Shown here piece after piece: positions 15,777 to 25,579 of a DNA stretch of 64,000 bases; position 1 is the first letter of the stretch, and each line of letters starts with the position of its first letter. Source of the stretch: Pseudobutyrivibrio sp. MD2005 (GTDB lineage Bacteria; Bacillota; Clostridia; Lachnospirales; Lachnospiraceae); NCBI RefSeq assembly GCF_000621865.1, contig NZ_KK211359.1, positions 1 to 64,000 of the forward strand, read 5' to 3'. A model generated the notes under the pieces. It did no database searches, had not been told where the DNA came from, and was given only the letters and a program-made list of their open reading frames with translations. Made by a program: the position numbers and the translations under genes.

Positions 15777-16442
15777 ATGTCAGTATTTAATGTAGTAGAG
15801 AAATTCGTTAGCATAAATGGCGAAGGGCAGCACGCTGGAGAGCTTGCAGTATTTATTCGCCTTAGAGGCTGCAACCTTTGCTGTAGCTATTGTGATACCA
15901 GATGGGCTTGTACATCTGATGCACCAGCGACAGAAATGACTGAGGATGAGATTGTTCAGTATGTATTATCAACAGGGGTGAAGCGCGTTACCCTTACAGG
16001 TGGTGAGCCTCTTTTAGCTGATAACATAATGGACCTTTTGAAGGCCTTTGCAGCAGAGGATTTAAAAATTGAAATAGAAACTAATGGTAGTGTGGATATT
16101 CATGAATTTACAAAGATAGATAATCCACCAGCTTTTACACTTGATTACAAGCTTGCAGGCTCAGGCATGGAAGACAAAATGAATCTTACTAATTTTGATT
16201 GTCTTACATCAAAGGACACAGTAAAATTCGTATGCTCCAATGTGAATGAGCTTGATAAGGTTTGTGAGATAGTAGATAGATATCGTATATCCGATAAATG
16301 CACATGCTTAATCAGTCCTGTATTTGGAAAGATTGAGCCAGCGGATATGGTTGATTACATGATAAACCACAACAGAAATGATATTAGGCTTCAGTTACAG
16401 CTACACAAATTTATTTGGGATCCAAATAAGCGCGGAGTGTAG
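15777..16442 (+). CDS. queE: 7-carboxy-7-deazaguanine synthase QueE
   Basis: 221-residue radical SAM enzyme that rearranges CPH4 to CDG. The cluster motif is RGCNLCCSYCDT (CxxxCxxC, about residues 32-39), preceded by the substrate motif SINGEGQHAG, and followed by LTGGEPLL. It starts eight bases after queD stop. Confidence 0.94.
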   Translation: MSVFNVVEKFVSINGEGQHAGELAVFIRLRGCNLCCSYCDTRWACTSDAPATEMTEDEIVQYVLSTGVKRVTLTGGEPLLADNIMDLLKAFAAEDLKIEIETNGSVDIHEFTKIDNPPAFTLDYKLAGSGMEDKMNLTNFDCLTSKDTVKFVCSNVNELDKVCEIVDRYRISDKCTCLISPVFGKIEPADMVDYMINHNRNDIRLQLQLHKFIWDPNKRGV

Positions 16443-16457
16443 TGAGAAAGGAATAAT

Positions 16458-17030
16458 ATGGCTATCAACAAAGAACTTATAAAAGAAAGCATTAGAAATA
16501 TTATTATTGCTCTTGGGGATGATCCTGAAAGGGCTGGCCTTAAGGATACTCCAGATAGAGTTGCTCGCATGTACGAGGAAGTATTTGAGGGTATGAATTA
16601 CACAAATGATGAAATTGCTGATATGTTCAACAAGACATTCGACGAGGATTATTATGATGAAACCTCTCAGGATTTAGTTGTTGTAAAAGACATCGAGGTA
16701 TTTTCTTATTGCGAGCATCATCTTGCCCTTATGTACGATATGAAGGTCAGCGTTGCTTATATTCCAAACGGAAAAGTAATCGGACTTTCTAAAATCGCAA
16801 GAATCGCTGATATGGTTGCAAAGCGTCTACAGCTTCAGGAGAGAATTGGCAACGATATTGCAGAGGTTATCCAGAAGGTAACAGGCTCAGAGGATGTGGC
16901 TGTATTTATTGAGGCAAGCCACAGCTGCATGACAGCCAGAGGTATCAAAAATGCCAGTGCCAAAACTCATACACAGACACTTAGAGGTAGATTCAAAACA
17001 GATAGAGATTTGTTAAGTAGATTACTGTAG
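16458..17030 (+). CDS. folE: GTP cyclohydrolase I FolE
   Basis: 190 residues; makes dihydroneopterin triphosphate from GTP, here as the first step of deazaguanine synthesis and possibly for folate as well. Zinc ligands appear in [12 protein letters not shown] and in [21 protein letters not shown] and TLRGRF are conserved. AAAGGAAT precedes the ATG. Confidence 0.95.
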   Translation: MAINKELIKESIRNIIIALGDDPERAGLKDTPDRVARMYEEVFEGMNYTNDEIADMFNKTFDEDYYDETSQDLVVVKDIEVFSYCEHHLALMYDMKVSVAYIPNGKVIGLSKIARIADMVAKRLQLQERIGNDIAEVIQKVTGSEDVAVFIEASHSCMTARGIKNASAKTHTQTLRGRFKTDRDLLSRLL

Positions 17031-17039
17031 GAGAATAAA

Positions 17040-17726
17040 ATGAAAGCATTAGTTTTAGTTAGCGGTGGCTTAGACAGCACTACATGTCTGGCTCTTGCTG
17101 TAAAAGAATATGGTAGTGAGAATGTAATTGGATTGTCTATTTTTTACGGACAGCGCCATGATAAGGAAATCAAGGCTGCAGATGCAGTTTGCGAACACTA
17201 TAAGGTAGAGCATATTACACTTGATTTATCTACTATGTTTCAGTTTAGTGATTGCACATTACTTCAGCATTCCGATGGAGAGATTCCAGAGGAGGATTAT
17301 GCATCACAGCTTGAAAAGACAGATGGCAAGCCTGTAAGCACTTATGTGCCATTTAGAAACGGATTGTTTTTATCAAGTGCAGCAGCTATCGCTCTTTCAA
17401 AGGGCTGCTCAAAGATTTACTATGGAGCACATGCGGACGATGCAGCAGGCAACGCATATCCAGATTGCTCAAGCGATTTCAATAATGCCATGAACAAGGC
17501 TATCTATGAGGGAAGTGGAAAGCAGCTTGAAATAGAAGCTCCTTTCATCGGTCTTAATAAAGCGGGAGTTGTAAAGCTTGGTCTTGAGCTTAATGTGCCA
17601 TACGAGCTTACATGGAGCTGCTACGAAGGTCACGATAAGGCTTGCGGAAGATGTGGCACATGCATCGATAGAATGAAAGCATTTGAGATTAACGGTACAA
17701 AAGACCCAATCAGTTACGAGGAATAA
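17040..17726 (+). CDS. queC: 7-cyano-7-deazaguanine synthase QueC
   Basis: 228 residues; ATP-dependent conversion of CDG to preQ0. The PP-loop is [14 protein letters not shown] at the N-terminus; the C-terminal zinc site is [15 protein letters not shown]. Nine-base gap from folE, with GGAG before the ATG. Confidence 0.95.
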   Translation: MKALVLVSGGLDSTTCLALAVKEYGSENVIGLSIFYGQRHDKEIKAADAVCEHYKVEHITLDLSTMFQFSDCTLLQHSDGEIPEEDYASQLEKTDGKPVSTYVPFRNGLFLSSAAAIALSKGCSKIYYGAHADDAAGNAYPDCSSDFNNAMNKAIYEGSGKQLEIEAPFIGLNKAGVVKLGLELNVPYELTWSCYEGHDKACGRCGTCIDRMKAFEINGTKDPISYEE

Positions 17727-17737
17727 GGAGAAATAAA

Positions 17738-18229
17738 ATGGCAGATAGAAAAGAAGAAGGAACACTTACACTTTTAGGAAATAAAAACAACGTATATCCA
17801 GATAATTATGCACCAGAGATGCTTCAGACATTCTTAAACAAGCATCCTGAAAATGACTATTTTGTAAAGTTCAACTGTCCAGAGTTTACATCACTTTGTC
17901 CAATCACAGGTCAGCCTGATTTTGCAAATATCATCATTTCTTATGTACCAGGTGAGAAGATGGTAGAGAGCAAGTCATTAAAGCTTTATTTATTCAGCTT
18001 TAGAAACCATGGTGATTTCCATGAGGATTGTGTAAACATCATCATGAAGGATTTGATTAAGCTTATGGATCCTAAATACATCGAGGTTTGGGGCAAGTTC
18101 ACTCCTAGAGGAGGAATCTCAATCGACCCATATTGCAACTATGGCAAGCCAGGTACAAAGTGGGAAGATGTTGCATGGCAGAGACTCACAAACCATGACA
18201 TGTATCCTGAAAAAGTAGATAACAGATAA
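17738..18229 (+). CDS. queF: NADPH-dependent 7-cyano-7-deazaguanine reductase QueF
   Basis: 163 residues, the short unimodular QueF form of Firmicutes, which reduces preQ0 to preQ1. [19 protein letters not shown] carries the active-site Cys, followed by [21 protein letters not shown] with the conserved Glu and His. Last gene of the operon; AAGGAG precedes the ATG. Its presence shows that the operon makes preQ1, the ligand of the candidate leader riboswitch. Confidence 0.95.
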   Translation: MADRKEEGTLTLLGNKNNVYPDNYAPEMLQTFLNKHPENDYFVKFNCPEFTSLCPITGQPDFANIIISYVPGEKMVESKSLKLYLFSFRNHGDFHEDCVNIIMKDLIKLMDPKYIEVWGKFTPRGGISIDPYCNYGKPGTKWEDVAWQRLTNHDMYPEKVDNR

Positions 18230-18245
18230 AGAATTTTAAAACTGG

Positions 18246-18274
18246 TTTACCAAACGGGACTTCTTTGTTATAAT
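18246..18274 (+). promoter_or_regulatory. promoter of the asp23 gene
   Basis: TTTACC, 17-nt spacer, perfect TATAAT, ending 35 bases before the start codon. Confidence 0.65.
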
Positions 18275-18309
18275 TAATCTAGTTTTTCTTAGGCATTTAG
18301 GAGGCAGAT

Positions 18310-18687
18310 ATGGCAGAAAGTAAAAATTTTGTGATAAATGTTAATGGAGATGATTGCGTTAATATCTCTGAAGAGGTAGTAGGAATCATTGCTGGACTTG
18401 GTGCAGTTGAAGTTGATGGTGTAGAGTCATTAGTTGGAAATCTTACATCTGAAAGCATTTCAAAGGCTGGTCAGGGAAAGCTTGCTAAGGCAATTAGAGT
18501 TGTAGATAACGAGCCAGGTAAGATCATAGTTCGCATGGCTATTAATATGAAATATGGTTACGAAATTCCAAAGGTTAGTGGAATGGTTCAGGAAAAGGTT
18601 AAGTCAGCAGTTGAGACAATGACAGGCCTTGAAGTTACAGCTGTTGATGTACGTATTGCAACAGTTTCAGTTGCTTCTACTAACTAA
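18310..18687 (+). CDS. Asp23/Gls24 family protein
   Basis: 125 residues. VNISEEVVGIIAGLGAVEVDGVESLVG and RVVDNEPGKIIVRMAINMKYGYEIPKVSGMVQEKVKSAVETMTGLEVTAVDVRI are the family core, commonly found just upstream of nusB in Clostridia. Homologues are abundant small proteins that sit at the membrane or respond to alkaline and envelope stress; the exact role is not known. Own promoter and AGGAGG ribosome site. Confidence 0.9.
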   Translation: MAESKNFVINVNGDDCVNISEEVVGIIAGLGAVEVDGVESLVGNLTSESISKAGQGKLAKAIRVVDNEPGKIIVRMAINMKYGYEIPKVSGMVQEKVKSAVETMTGLEVTAVDVRIATVSVASTN

Positions 18688-18729
18688 CTCACAATTGTTT
18701 ATTTTTTATGCATGATAATGTATAATTAT

Positions 18730-18760
18730 GGGGTGCTATTTAACGTAGCACCCTTAATTA
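18730..18760 (+). terminator. stem-loop between asp23 and nusB
   Basis: GGGTGCTA pairs with TAGCACCC around TTTAACG. It is followed by TTAATTAG rather than a T run, so it may be a weak terminator or an mRNA-processing/attenuation structure in the nusB leader. Confidence 0.5.
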
Positions 18761-18793
18761 GTCTTAATCAATAGATTTTTAGGAGTAGTATTT

Positions 18794-19216
18794 ATGAATA
18801 GACATGAAATCAGAAAAGAAGTATTCAAGGCTGTATTTATGAATGAGTTTTATGACTCAGACGATATGAGCGGTGTTATCGGCACTTTCCTTGAAGGCAG
18901 AGACAATGCTGAGGAAGAAGACTTAGCTAAGAACAACAAGACTGCCGAGGACGAAGAATACATCAAGACAAAGGCAGAGGATATTAGCAGTAAGATTACA
19001 GAAATCGATGCACTTATTAATAAGTCTGTTGATGGCTGGAAGACTACACGTATGGCTAAGGTAGATCTTACACTTATCCGTCTTGCTTTATACGAAATCA
19101 AATACGAGAATATTCCAGTGGGAGTTGCCATTAATGAGGCTGTTACTTTAGCAGATGAATTTGGCTCAGACAGCTCAGCTGGATTTGTTAATGGAGCACT
19201 TGCGAAGTTAGTCTAA
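18794..19216 (+). CDS. nusB: transcription antitermination factor NusB
   Basis: 140 residues, all-helical. NRHEIRKEVFKAVFMNEF at the start and KTTRMAKVDLTLIRLALYEIKYENIPVGVAINEAVTLADEFGSDSSAGFVNGALAK are diagnostic. NusB binds boxA RNA with NusE to assemble the rRNA antitermination complex. It carries an acidic insert (EEEDLAKNNKTAEDEEYIKTKAED) around residues 38-62. Its TAA shares one base with the xseA ATG. Confidence 0.93.
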   Translation: MNRHEIRKEVFKAVFMNEFYDSDDMSGVIGTFLEGRDNAEEEDLAKNNKTAEDEEYIKTKAEDISSKITEIDALINKSVDGWKTTRMAKVDLTLIRLALYEIKYENIPVGVAINEAVTLADEFGSDSSAGFVNGALAKLV

Positions 19217-20421
19217 TGAACAAAAATGTATATAGTGTATCACAGGTAAATACATATATTGAGCGTATGTTTGCCGATGATTTTATGCTTGGAAACCTTT
19301 CCCTTAGTGGGGAGGTTTCTAATTGCAAATACAATCATACAGGGCACATTTATTTTACTCTTAAGGATGAAAAGAGTGCCATTTCCTGTGTGATGTTTGC
19401 TGGTAAGCGTCCAAAGGGCCTTAAGTTTCAGATGAAGGACGGAGATAAGGTCGTTGTTACTGGATACGTGGGCATCTACGCAGTTGCTGGTAAGTATCAG
19501 GTGTACGCTAGTGAAATAGAGCTTGCCGGTGTAGGTGATTTGTACCAGAGGTTTGAGGCGCTTAAGCAGGAGTTGGAAGAAAGGGGCATGTTCGACCCTA
19601 TGTATAAAAAGCCACTTCCAACACATGCCATGAAAATCGGTATCATCACTGCATCTACAGGAGCAGCTGTTCACGATATCATTCGTGTTTCCAAGACCAG
19701 AAATCCTTTTGTGCAGCTTATCCTTTATCCTGCGCAGGTACAGGGAGAGGCAGCAGCCCCTTCTATTATTTCCGGTATTAATTGTCTGGATGCAATGGGG
19801 CTTGATGTGATTATCGTAGGTCGAGGCGGTGGTTCCATAGAGGATTTATGGGCTTTCAACGAGGAAGCTGTGGCAAAGGCAATCTTTAATTGCGAGACAC
19901 CAATCATTTCTGCTGTGGGCCATGAGACAGATTTTACCATTGCAGATTTCGTGGCAGATAAAAGAGCGGCTACACCTTCACAGGCGGCAGAGCTTGCTAA
20001 TTTTGTTTACGACGATTTTTACCGAACAATCGAAAGATACTCGGATAAGTTGAATAGAGGGCTTGATTACAAAATCAACAACCTCACAACACAGCTTGAA
20101 AATTACAAGCTCAGGCTTAATGCACTTCGTCCAGAGAACAAAATCAAATCAAACGAAGAGAAGCTGAAAATGCTTTATCAACGAATAGATAGTTTGATGC
20201 ATTCGAAGCTTGAAAGATACGAAAACAGACTGATAGCAATATCCGGCAGACTGGATGGTCTATCACCTGCTAAAAAGCTTTCTACAGGATTTGGTTATGT
20301 TACAGATGCTAGTGGTAAGCGGGTAGATTCAGTTCAACAATTAAGTGTTGGTGATGATATCGTCCTTAGAATTAAGGATGGCGTAATCAATAGTCAGGTT
20401 ACAGGTCTCACCAGCAATTAA
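19216..20421 (+). CDS. xseA: exodeoxyribonuclease VII large subunit XseA
   Basis: 401 residues. N-terminal OB fold (VYSVSQVNTYIERMFADDFMLGNLSLSGEVSNCKYN), then the catalytic domain with ITASTGAAVHDI, IIVGRGGGSIEDLWAFNEE and SAVGHETDFTIADFVADKRAATPS, and a coiled-coil C-terminus that recruits XseB. With XseB it degrades single-stranded DNA. One-base overlap with nusB. Confidence 0.95.
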   Translation: MNKNVYSVSQVNTYIERMFADDFMLGNLSLSGEVSNCKYNHTGHIYFTLKDEKSAISCVMFAGKRPKGLKFQMKDGDKVVVTGYVGIYAVAGKYQVYASEIELAGVGDLYQRFEALKQELEERGMFDPMYKKPLPTHAMKIGIITASTGAAVHDIIRVSKTRNPFVQLILYPAQVQGEAAAPSIISGINCLDAMGLDVIIVGRGGGSIEDLWAFNEEAVAKAIFNCETPIISAVGHETDFTIADFVADKRAATPSQAAELANFVYDDFYRTIERYSDKLNRGLDYKINNLTTQLENYKLRLNALRPENKIKSNEEKLKMLYQRIDSLMHSKLERYENRLIAISGRLDGLSPAKKLSTGFGYVTDASGKRVDSVQQLSVGDDIVLRIKDGVINSQVTGLTSN

Positions 20422-20432
20422 CAGGAGATAAA

Positions 20433-20657
20433 ATGGAAGAAAACAAGACAAATACAATCGAAGAAAGCTTTGAAGCACTTGAAGAGATTATCACAAAGCT
20501 TGAATCGCCAGATGTTACTTTAGATGAATCATTCGCTTTGTACAAAAGCGGAATGGAAGAGCTACAGAGTGCAAATGCTAAAATAGAACAGACCAAGAAA
20601 GCTGTTATGGCTATTGCGAAAGACGGCGGACTTGAGGTGTTTGAAGAGGAAGAATAA
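20433..20657 (+). CDS. xseB: exodeoxyribonuclease VII small subunit XseB
   Basis: 74 residues. SFEALEEIITKLESPDVTLDESFALYKSGMEEL is the standard small-subunit helix pair that binds the XseA coiled coil. AGGAG precedes the ATG, and the stop is immediately followed by the ispA ATG. Confidence 0.94.
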   Translation: MEENKTNTIEESFEALEEIITKLESPDVTLDESFALYKSGMEELQSANAKIEQTKKAVMAIAKDGGLEVFEEEE

Positions 20658-21560
20658 ATGGGAACTGATGTAAAGAGCCAGCTTGCTGAAAGAGCAGCAG
20701 AGGCTGAAAAAATAGTTGCAGGTTTTCTACCTGAAGTTACTGGAATGCAGAGCACCATTTTCGAGGCTATGGAATATAGCATTATGGCAGGTGGCAAACG
20801 CCTTCGTCCAGTATTAATGAATGAGACATTCAAGCTTTTTGATGGCAAGGGTGAAGCAATCAATTATTTCATGGCAGCCATCGAAATGATTCATACATAT
20901 TCTTTGGTTCACGACGATTTGCCAGCCATGGATAATGACATGCTCCGTCGCGGCAAGCCTACCACTCACGCAAAGTTTGGCGATGCGATGGGAGTGCTTG
21001 CAGGAGATGCACTTTTAAATTTTGCATTTGAGACGGCAATATCAGCTTTTGAAGCAAAAGATGCAGATGTGAGCAGAATAAAAGTCGCACTTCAGATTCT
21101 GTCTAAGAAGGCTGGCGTCTTTGGTATGATAGGCGGTCAGGTTGTTGATGTGGAATCTGAAAAGAAGCAGCTTGAAATCACTGAAGAAAAGATTGATTTC
21201 ATATACGAGCTAAAGACTGGCGCATTGATTGAAGCTGCAATGGAGATAGGTGCAGTACTTGCCGGGGCTTCAGATGAGCAAATTGCCACAATCGAAGCAA
21301 TCGCTTCTAAAATTGGCATGGCCTTTCAGATTCAGGATGACATCCTTGATATCGAAGGTGACGAGGCAGTGCTTGGCAAGCCAATCGGCTCAGATGAGCG
21401 CAACGAAAAAGCTACTTACGTGACATTTGCAGGAATAGAAAAATCAAAAGAAGAGGTAAAACGTCTCACAGACGAAGCAATAGATATGCTAAGCAAGCTT
21501 CCTTATGAAAATGCTTTCCTTAAGGATTTATTAGCTTATCTCGTTTACAGAGACAATTAG
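20658..21560 (+). CDS. ispA: farnesyl diphosphate synthase IspA
   Basis: 300 residues, a trans-prenyltransferase that condenses IPP with DMAPP/GPP. First Asp-rich motif HDDLPAMDNDMLRRGKPT (about residues 84-101), GGKRLRP before it, second motif IQDDILDIEGD. Start codon directly follows xseB stop, so translation is coupled. Next to dxs, which feeds the same MEP pathway. Confidence 0.94.
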   Translation: MGTDVKSQLAERAAEAEKIVAGFLPEVTGMQSTIFEAMEYSIMAGGKRLRPVLMNETFKLFDGKGEAINYFMAAIEMIHTYSLVHDDLPAMDNDMLRRGKPTTHAKFGDAMGVLAGDALLNFAFETAISAFEAKDADVSRIKVALQILSKKAGVFGMIGGQVVDVESEKKQLEITEEKIDFIYELKTGALIEAAMEIGAVLAGASDEQIATIEAIASKIGMAFQIQDDILDIEGDEAVLGKPIGSDERNEKATYVTFAGIEKSKEEVKRLTDEAIDMLSKLPYENAFLKDLLAYLVYRDN

Positions 21561-21565
21561 TAATT

Positions 21566-23428
21566 ATGGTTCTTGATAAGATAAAGCAGCCAAATGATAT
21601 AAAGAATCTTACAAAGGAGGAGATTGAAGCTCTTCCAGCTGAGATTCGCACATTTTTAATTGATCACCTGTCTAAAACGGGTGGTCATTTAGCATCTAAT
21701 CTTGGTACAGTAGAGCTTACAATCGCCCTACATTTACTTTTAGATTTTCCTAAGGATAAGCTAGTGTGGGATGTAGGCCATCAGGCTTATACACACAAGA
21801 TTCTTACTGGAAGAGCAGATGAGTTCGATCATCTTCGCCAGTACGGAGGCCTCAGTGGTTTCCCTAAGAGAGCAGAGAGCGACTGTGATAGCTTTGATAC
21901 TGGTCACAGCTCAACATCTTTATCTGCGGCATTAGGATATTGCATGGCCCGTGATTTATCTGGAGATGATTACAAAGTGGCTGCGGTTATTGGTGATGGT
22001 GCCCTTACAGGCGGCCTTGCTTACGAGGCTTTGAATAATGCATCACGCCTTAAGAAATCTAATTTTCTTATTATTTTAAATGATAACGAAATGTCTATTT
22101 CAAAGAATGTTGGTGGTATGTCTACCAACCTTGAAAGACTTCGTACAAGCTCTAAGTATGTTGGGCTTAAGAATAACGTGCTTAATTCTCTTGAATCCTG
22201 GCCAAATGGCGAGAAAATCATCAGAAAGATTCGTAGCACTAAAAATGGAATAAAGTCCCTCATGGTGCCTAATATGGTCTTTGAGGACTTAGGAATAATG
22301 TATCTTGGTCCTGTTGATGGACACAACATCAAGGCTATGCTTGAGACATTCAAGATGGCTATCAATATCGATGGCCCGGTGCTTGTCCATGTTATTACTA
22401 AAAAGGGTAACGGATACGAGCCAGCTGAGCGTCATCCATCACGTTTCCACGGTACAGATATATTTGAAATCGAAACAGGACTTCCAAAGCGAAATCCAAA
22501 TCCAGGCTATACAGATGTATTCTCTACAGTAATGCGAAAGATGGGAGATAGAAATCCTGAGGTTGTTGCCATTACAGCTGCTATGGCAGAAGGGGCCGGT
22601 CTCAAGCGATTTAGAAATATGTTCCCAGACAGGTTCTTTGATGTAGGTATTGCAGAGGAGCATGCTGTTACATTTGCGGCAGGTCTGGCTTTAGGTGGTC
22701 GCACACCTGTGTTTGCTGTGTACTCATCATTCTTGCAGCGTGCATACGATCAAATCCTAGAGGACGTTTGCTTGCAGAACCTTCATGTTGTTTTTGCAAT
22801 AGATAGAGCTGGTCTTGTAGGTGCAGATGGAAGCACACACCAGGGAATATTTGATGTGTCATTCCTCACATCAATGCCAAACATGACTGTTATGGCTCCT
22901 AAGAACAAATGGGAGCTTTCAGATATGATGAAATACGCAGTAGGCGAGCACAAAGGGCCAATAGCAATCAGATATCCTAGAGGCGAGGCTTACTGTGGCC
23001 TGAAGGAGCAACGTGCTCCAATTGAGCTTGGCAAGGCCGAGGAAATAAAATCAGGCTCAAAGGTAATGCTATTAGCATTGGGCTCTATGGTAAAGAAGGC
23101 CGAAGAAGTAGAGGCGCTTCTTCAGGAAAAGGGAATCGATGCTGGTATTTGTAATGCAAGATTTGCAAAGCCTCTTGATAAAGCTTACCTGGATGGCATC
23201 AAGAATCAATACGATATGATTGTCACCATGGAAGAAAACGTTGTGACAGGTGGTTTTGGCGAGCATGTTCAGGCATATCTTTATGATAATGGCTTTAAGG
23301 GCAAGGTTCTTAAGATTGCTGTACCAGACGAGTTTGTCAGACACGGAAGTGTTACTTTATTGTTTAAGGAGCTCAAGATGGATGCAGAGTCCATTGCAGA
23401 GCGAGTATTAAAAGCTTTAGGAAATTAA
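21566..23428 (+). CDS. dxs: 1-deoxy-D-xylulose-5-phosphate synthase Dxs
   Basis: 620 residues, thiamine-diphosphate enzyme for the first MEP-pathway step (pyruvate + glyceraldehyde 3-phosphate). The TPP motif is GDGALTGGLAYEALNNA (about residues 140-157); LASNLGTVELTIALH, DVGHQAYTHKILTGR and DRAGLVGADGSTHQGIFDVSFL are typical. Five bases from ispA. In OLE-RNA bacteria the OLE RNA is, as I recall, encoded between these two genes; there is no room for it here. Confidence 0.95.
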   Translation: MVLDKIKQPNDIKNLTKEEIEALPAEIRTFLIDHLSKTGGHLASNLGTVELTIALHLLLDFPKDKLVWDVGHQAYTHKILTGRADEFDHLRQYGGLSGFPKRAESDCDSFDTGHSSTSLSAALGYCMARDLSGDDYKVAAVIGDGALTGGLAYEALNNASRLKKSNFLIILNDNEMSISKNVGGMSTNLERLRTSSKYVGLKNNVLNSLESWPNGEKIIRKIRSTKNGIKSLMVPNMVFEDLGIMYLGPVDGHNIKAMLETFKMAINIDGPVLVHVITKKGNGYEPAERHPSRFHGTDIFEIETGLPKRNPNPGYTDVFSTVMRKMGDRNPEVVAITAAMAEGAGLKRFRNMFPDRFFDVGIAEEHAVTFAAGLALGGRTPVFAVYSSFLQRAYDQILEDVCLQNLHVVFAIDRAGLVGADGSTHQGIFDVSFLTSMPNMTVMAPKNKWELSDMMKYAVGEHKGPIAIRYPRGEAYCGLKEQRAPIELGKAEEIKSGSKVMLLALGSMVKKAEEVEALLQEKGIDAGICNARFAKPLDKAYLDGIKNQYDMIVTMEENVVTGGFGEHVQAYLYDNGFKGKVLKIAVPDEFVRHGSVTLLFKELKMDAESIAERVLKALGN

Positions 23429-23429
23429 T

Positions 23430-24227
23430 ATGAAAGAAAGACTAGACATTGTATTAGTAGATAGGGGATTTGCTCCATCACGTGAAAAGGCCAAAACCAT
23501 GATTATGGAAGGCAATGTTTTTGTAAAAGGAAATCGCGAGGATAAAGCAGGTACCAAAATCGACGTAGACGCAGATATAGAAATCCACGGCCAGCAGCTT
23601 AAGTATGTAAGCCGCGGTGGTCTTAAGCTTGAAAAGGCTATGACACATTTCGATATCAGCCTTGAAAACAAGGTATGTATGGATATCGGCGCATCCACAG
23701 GCGGATTTACAGATTGCATGCTTCAAAACGGAGCATCAAAGGTATTTTCGGTTGATGTAGGTTATGGTCAGTTTGCATGGAAGCTTAGACAGGACCCTAG
23801 GGTTGTGTGCATGGAAAAGACTAATATCCGTTACGTCACACCAGAAGACATAGGTGAGCCACTTGATTTCGCCTCTGTTGATGTATCTTTTATCAGCCTT
23901 ACAAAGGTGCTTGGCCCAGCCAAGGCTTTGCTTGCTGAGGATGCTGAAATGGTTTGTTTGATTAAGCCACAGTTTGAAGCCGGCAGAGAAAAGGTTGGTA
24001 AGAAGGGTGTTGTAAGAGACCCAGCGGTACATGAAGAAGTAATTAACAAAATCGTTGATTTTGTTAGAGAGATAGGATTTACGGTTCTTCATTTGGAGTT
24101 TTCTCCAATCAAAGGACCTGAAGGTAATATTGAGTATTTAATTCACATAGCTACAAAGGAAAAAATGGGGGAAGCTATTGATGTGCCAGCGGTAGTTAAA
24201 ATGGCTCATGACAGCTTAGACAAATAA
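23430..24227 (+). CDS. tlyA: TlyA-family rRNA 2'-O-methyltransferase
   Basis: 265 residues: N-terminal S4 RNA-binding domain (RLDIVLVDRGFAPSREKAKTMIMEGNVFVKG) and an FtsJ-like SAM domain with DIGASTGGFTDCMLQ and SVDVSFISLTKVL. Such enzymes methylate rRNA; the alternative hemolysin label comes from Mycobacterium and Brachyspira homologues. Starts one base after the dxs stop and overlaps the nadK ATG by one base. Confidence 0.93.
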   Translation: MKERLDIVLVDRGFAPSREKAKTMIMEGNVFVKGNREDKAGTKIDVDADIEIHGQQLKYVSRGGLKLEKAMTHFDISLENKVCMDIGASTGGFTDCMLQNGASKVFSVDVGYGQFAWKLRQDPRVVCMEKTNIRYVTPEDIGEPLDFASVDVSFISLTKVLGPAKALLAEDAEMVCLIKPQFEAGREKVGKKGVVRDPAVHEEVINKIVDFVREIGFTVLHLEFSPIKGPEGNIEYLIHIATKEKMGEAIDVPAVVKMAHDSLDK

Positions 24228-25072
24228 TGAAAAACTTTTTAATTGTTGCAAGGTCATTCAGTGATTTACACGAAAAATACATCAATCTCATTAGAGACTA
24301 CATCTCTGTTCACGGAGGCATGTGCATTCTTGATTTAGATACATGCTCAGATTTTTCTGAGGCTCCTGTTACAGTGGATGATAATATTGAGTGTATCATT
24401 ACCGTCGGTGGTGATGGTACAGTGGTTCGTGTTGCGCAAAATGTTACTAATCGAAAGGTGCCAATCGTAGGATTAAACTGCGGCCACTTGGGATATCTAT
24501 GTGATATGACAGTGGATAATGTTGAGCACTGCCTGGATCAGCTTCTTGACGACAGCTACAAGGTAGATGAGAGAATGATGCTTGAAGGTGACTGCAAAAA
24601 TGATCCAACACACAAATACATGGCTCTCAACGACATCGTAGTAACATCTGATGCTGCAGGTCTTTATGTCCTTAATCTGACAGTTAAAGTTAATGGAATA
24701 CCTCTTTATTCCCATAATTGTGACGGTCTTATCGTTTCAACTCCAACAGGCTCTACAGCCTACAATCTTTCTGCCAACGGGCCAATTGTCAGCCCACATG
24801 CAGATTGTATAGTCTTGACTCCAATCAATCCACATACACTTAATTCAAGGAGCATTATCCTTTCATCAAATGATATTGTTGAGGTTACTTTGGAGGCACG
24901 ACATGAGGAGGATGAACCTAAGGCCAATGTAATTTACGATGGAACTCTTAGACAGATTCTTAGAAAGGGAGAGTCGATTGAGATATATCGTTCGAAAGCA
25001 ACAAGCCACATGGCAATGCTTGAAAACGTCAATTTCCTTGAAAGAATCAGAGCACGAATGCAGGAGATATAA
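24227..25072 (+). CDS. nadK: NAD kinase NadK
   Basis: 281 residues. The GGDGT motif (TVGGDGTVVRVAQ, about residues 65-77) and the NE/D segment region (LNDIVVTS) are present, followed by DGLIVSTPTGSTAYNLSANGPIVSP, the signature of ATP-NAD kinases. Makes NADP from NAD. Its placement between tlyA and argR is the common Clostridial order. Confidence 0.93.
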   Translation: MKNFLIVARSFSDLHEKYINLIRDYISVHGGMCILDLDTCSDFSEAPVTVDDNIECIITVGGDGTVVRVAQNVTNRKVPIVGLNCGHLGYLCDMTVDNVEHCLDQLLDDSYKVDERMMLEGDCKNDPTHKYMALNDIVVTSDAAGLYVLNLTVKVNGIPLYSHNCDGLIVSTPTGSTAYNLSANGPIVSPHADCIVLTPINPHTLNSRSIILSSNDIVEVTLEARHEEDEPKANVIYDGTLRQILRKGESIEIYRSKATSHMAMLENVNFLERIRARMQEI

Positions 25073-25073
25073 T

Positions 25074-25529
25074 ATGAAGGTTGCAAGGCAAGCTAAAATA
25101 TTAGAATTGATTGTTAAAAATGAAATTGGTACTCAGGAGGAGCTTACAGCTCGACTTGAGGAAGCAGGCTTTAATGCTACACAGGCCACAGTTTCACGCG
25201 ATATTCGCGAGATGAAGCTTACTAAGGTGGCTGATGCTGCAGGAAAGCTTAGATATGTCGCCTTCAAGACAACAGAAGACGATATGAATGAGAAATATAT
25301 ACGCATTTTCCTTGATGGATTTTTATCTATGGACAATGCAGGTAATATATTAGTTATCAAAACTGTTTCTGGTATGGCTATGGCTGTTGCTGCGGCACTT
25401 GATCACATGGATTTACCAGAAATTGTTGGTTCTATTGCAGGTGATGACACTATAATGTGCGCAGTCAGAACACTTGATGACACAATAGCTTTAATGGGAA
25501 AGCTTAAAAAGCTAATTGAAAAAAGATAG
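25074..25529 (+). CDS. argR: arginine repressor ArgR
   Basis: 151 residues from the ATG at 25074 (AGGAG 8 bases upstream); the frame extends upstream only inside nadK. N-terminal winged helix (ILELIVKNEIGTQEELTARLEEAGFNATQATVSRDIREMKLTKV) and C-terminal oligomerisation/arginine-binding domain with AAALDHMDLPEIVGSIAGDDTIMCAVRT. Binds ARG boxes in the presence of arginine; argH at 33.6 kb is a plausible target. Confidence 0.94.
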   Translation: MKVARQAKILELIVKNEIGTQEELTARLEEAGFNATQATVSRDIREMKLTKVADAAGKLRYVAFKTTEDDMNEKYIRIFLDGFLSMDNAGNILVIKTVSGMAMAVAAALDHMDLPEIVGSIAGDDTIMCAVRTLDDTIALMGKLKKLIEKR

Positions 25530-25579
25530 GTGCAATTATTTTTTTACTATTGAGTGTAGACAAAGAAAGGGAGTATTAA

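Noticed and set aside
24939-25073. Upstream extension of the argR frame
   Set aside because: It overlaps nadK in another frame; the ATG at 25074 has AGGAG in front and fits the ArgR length.
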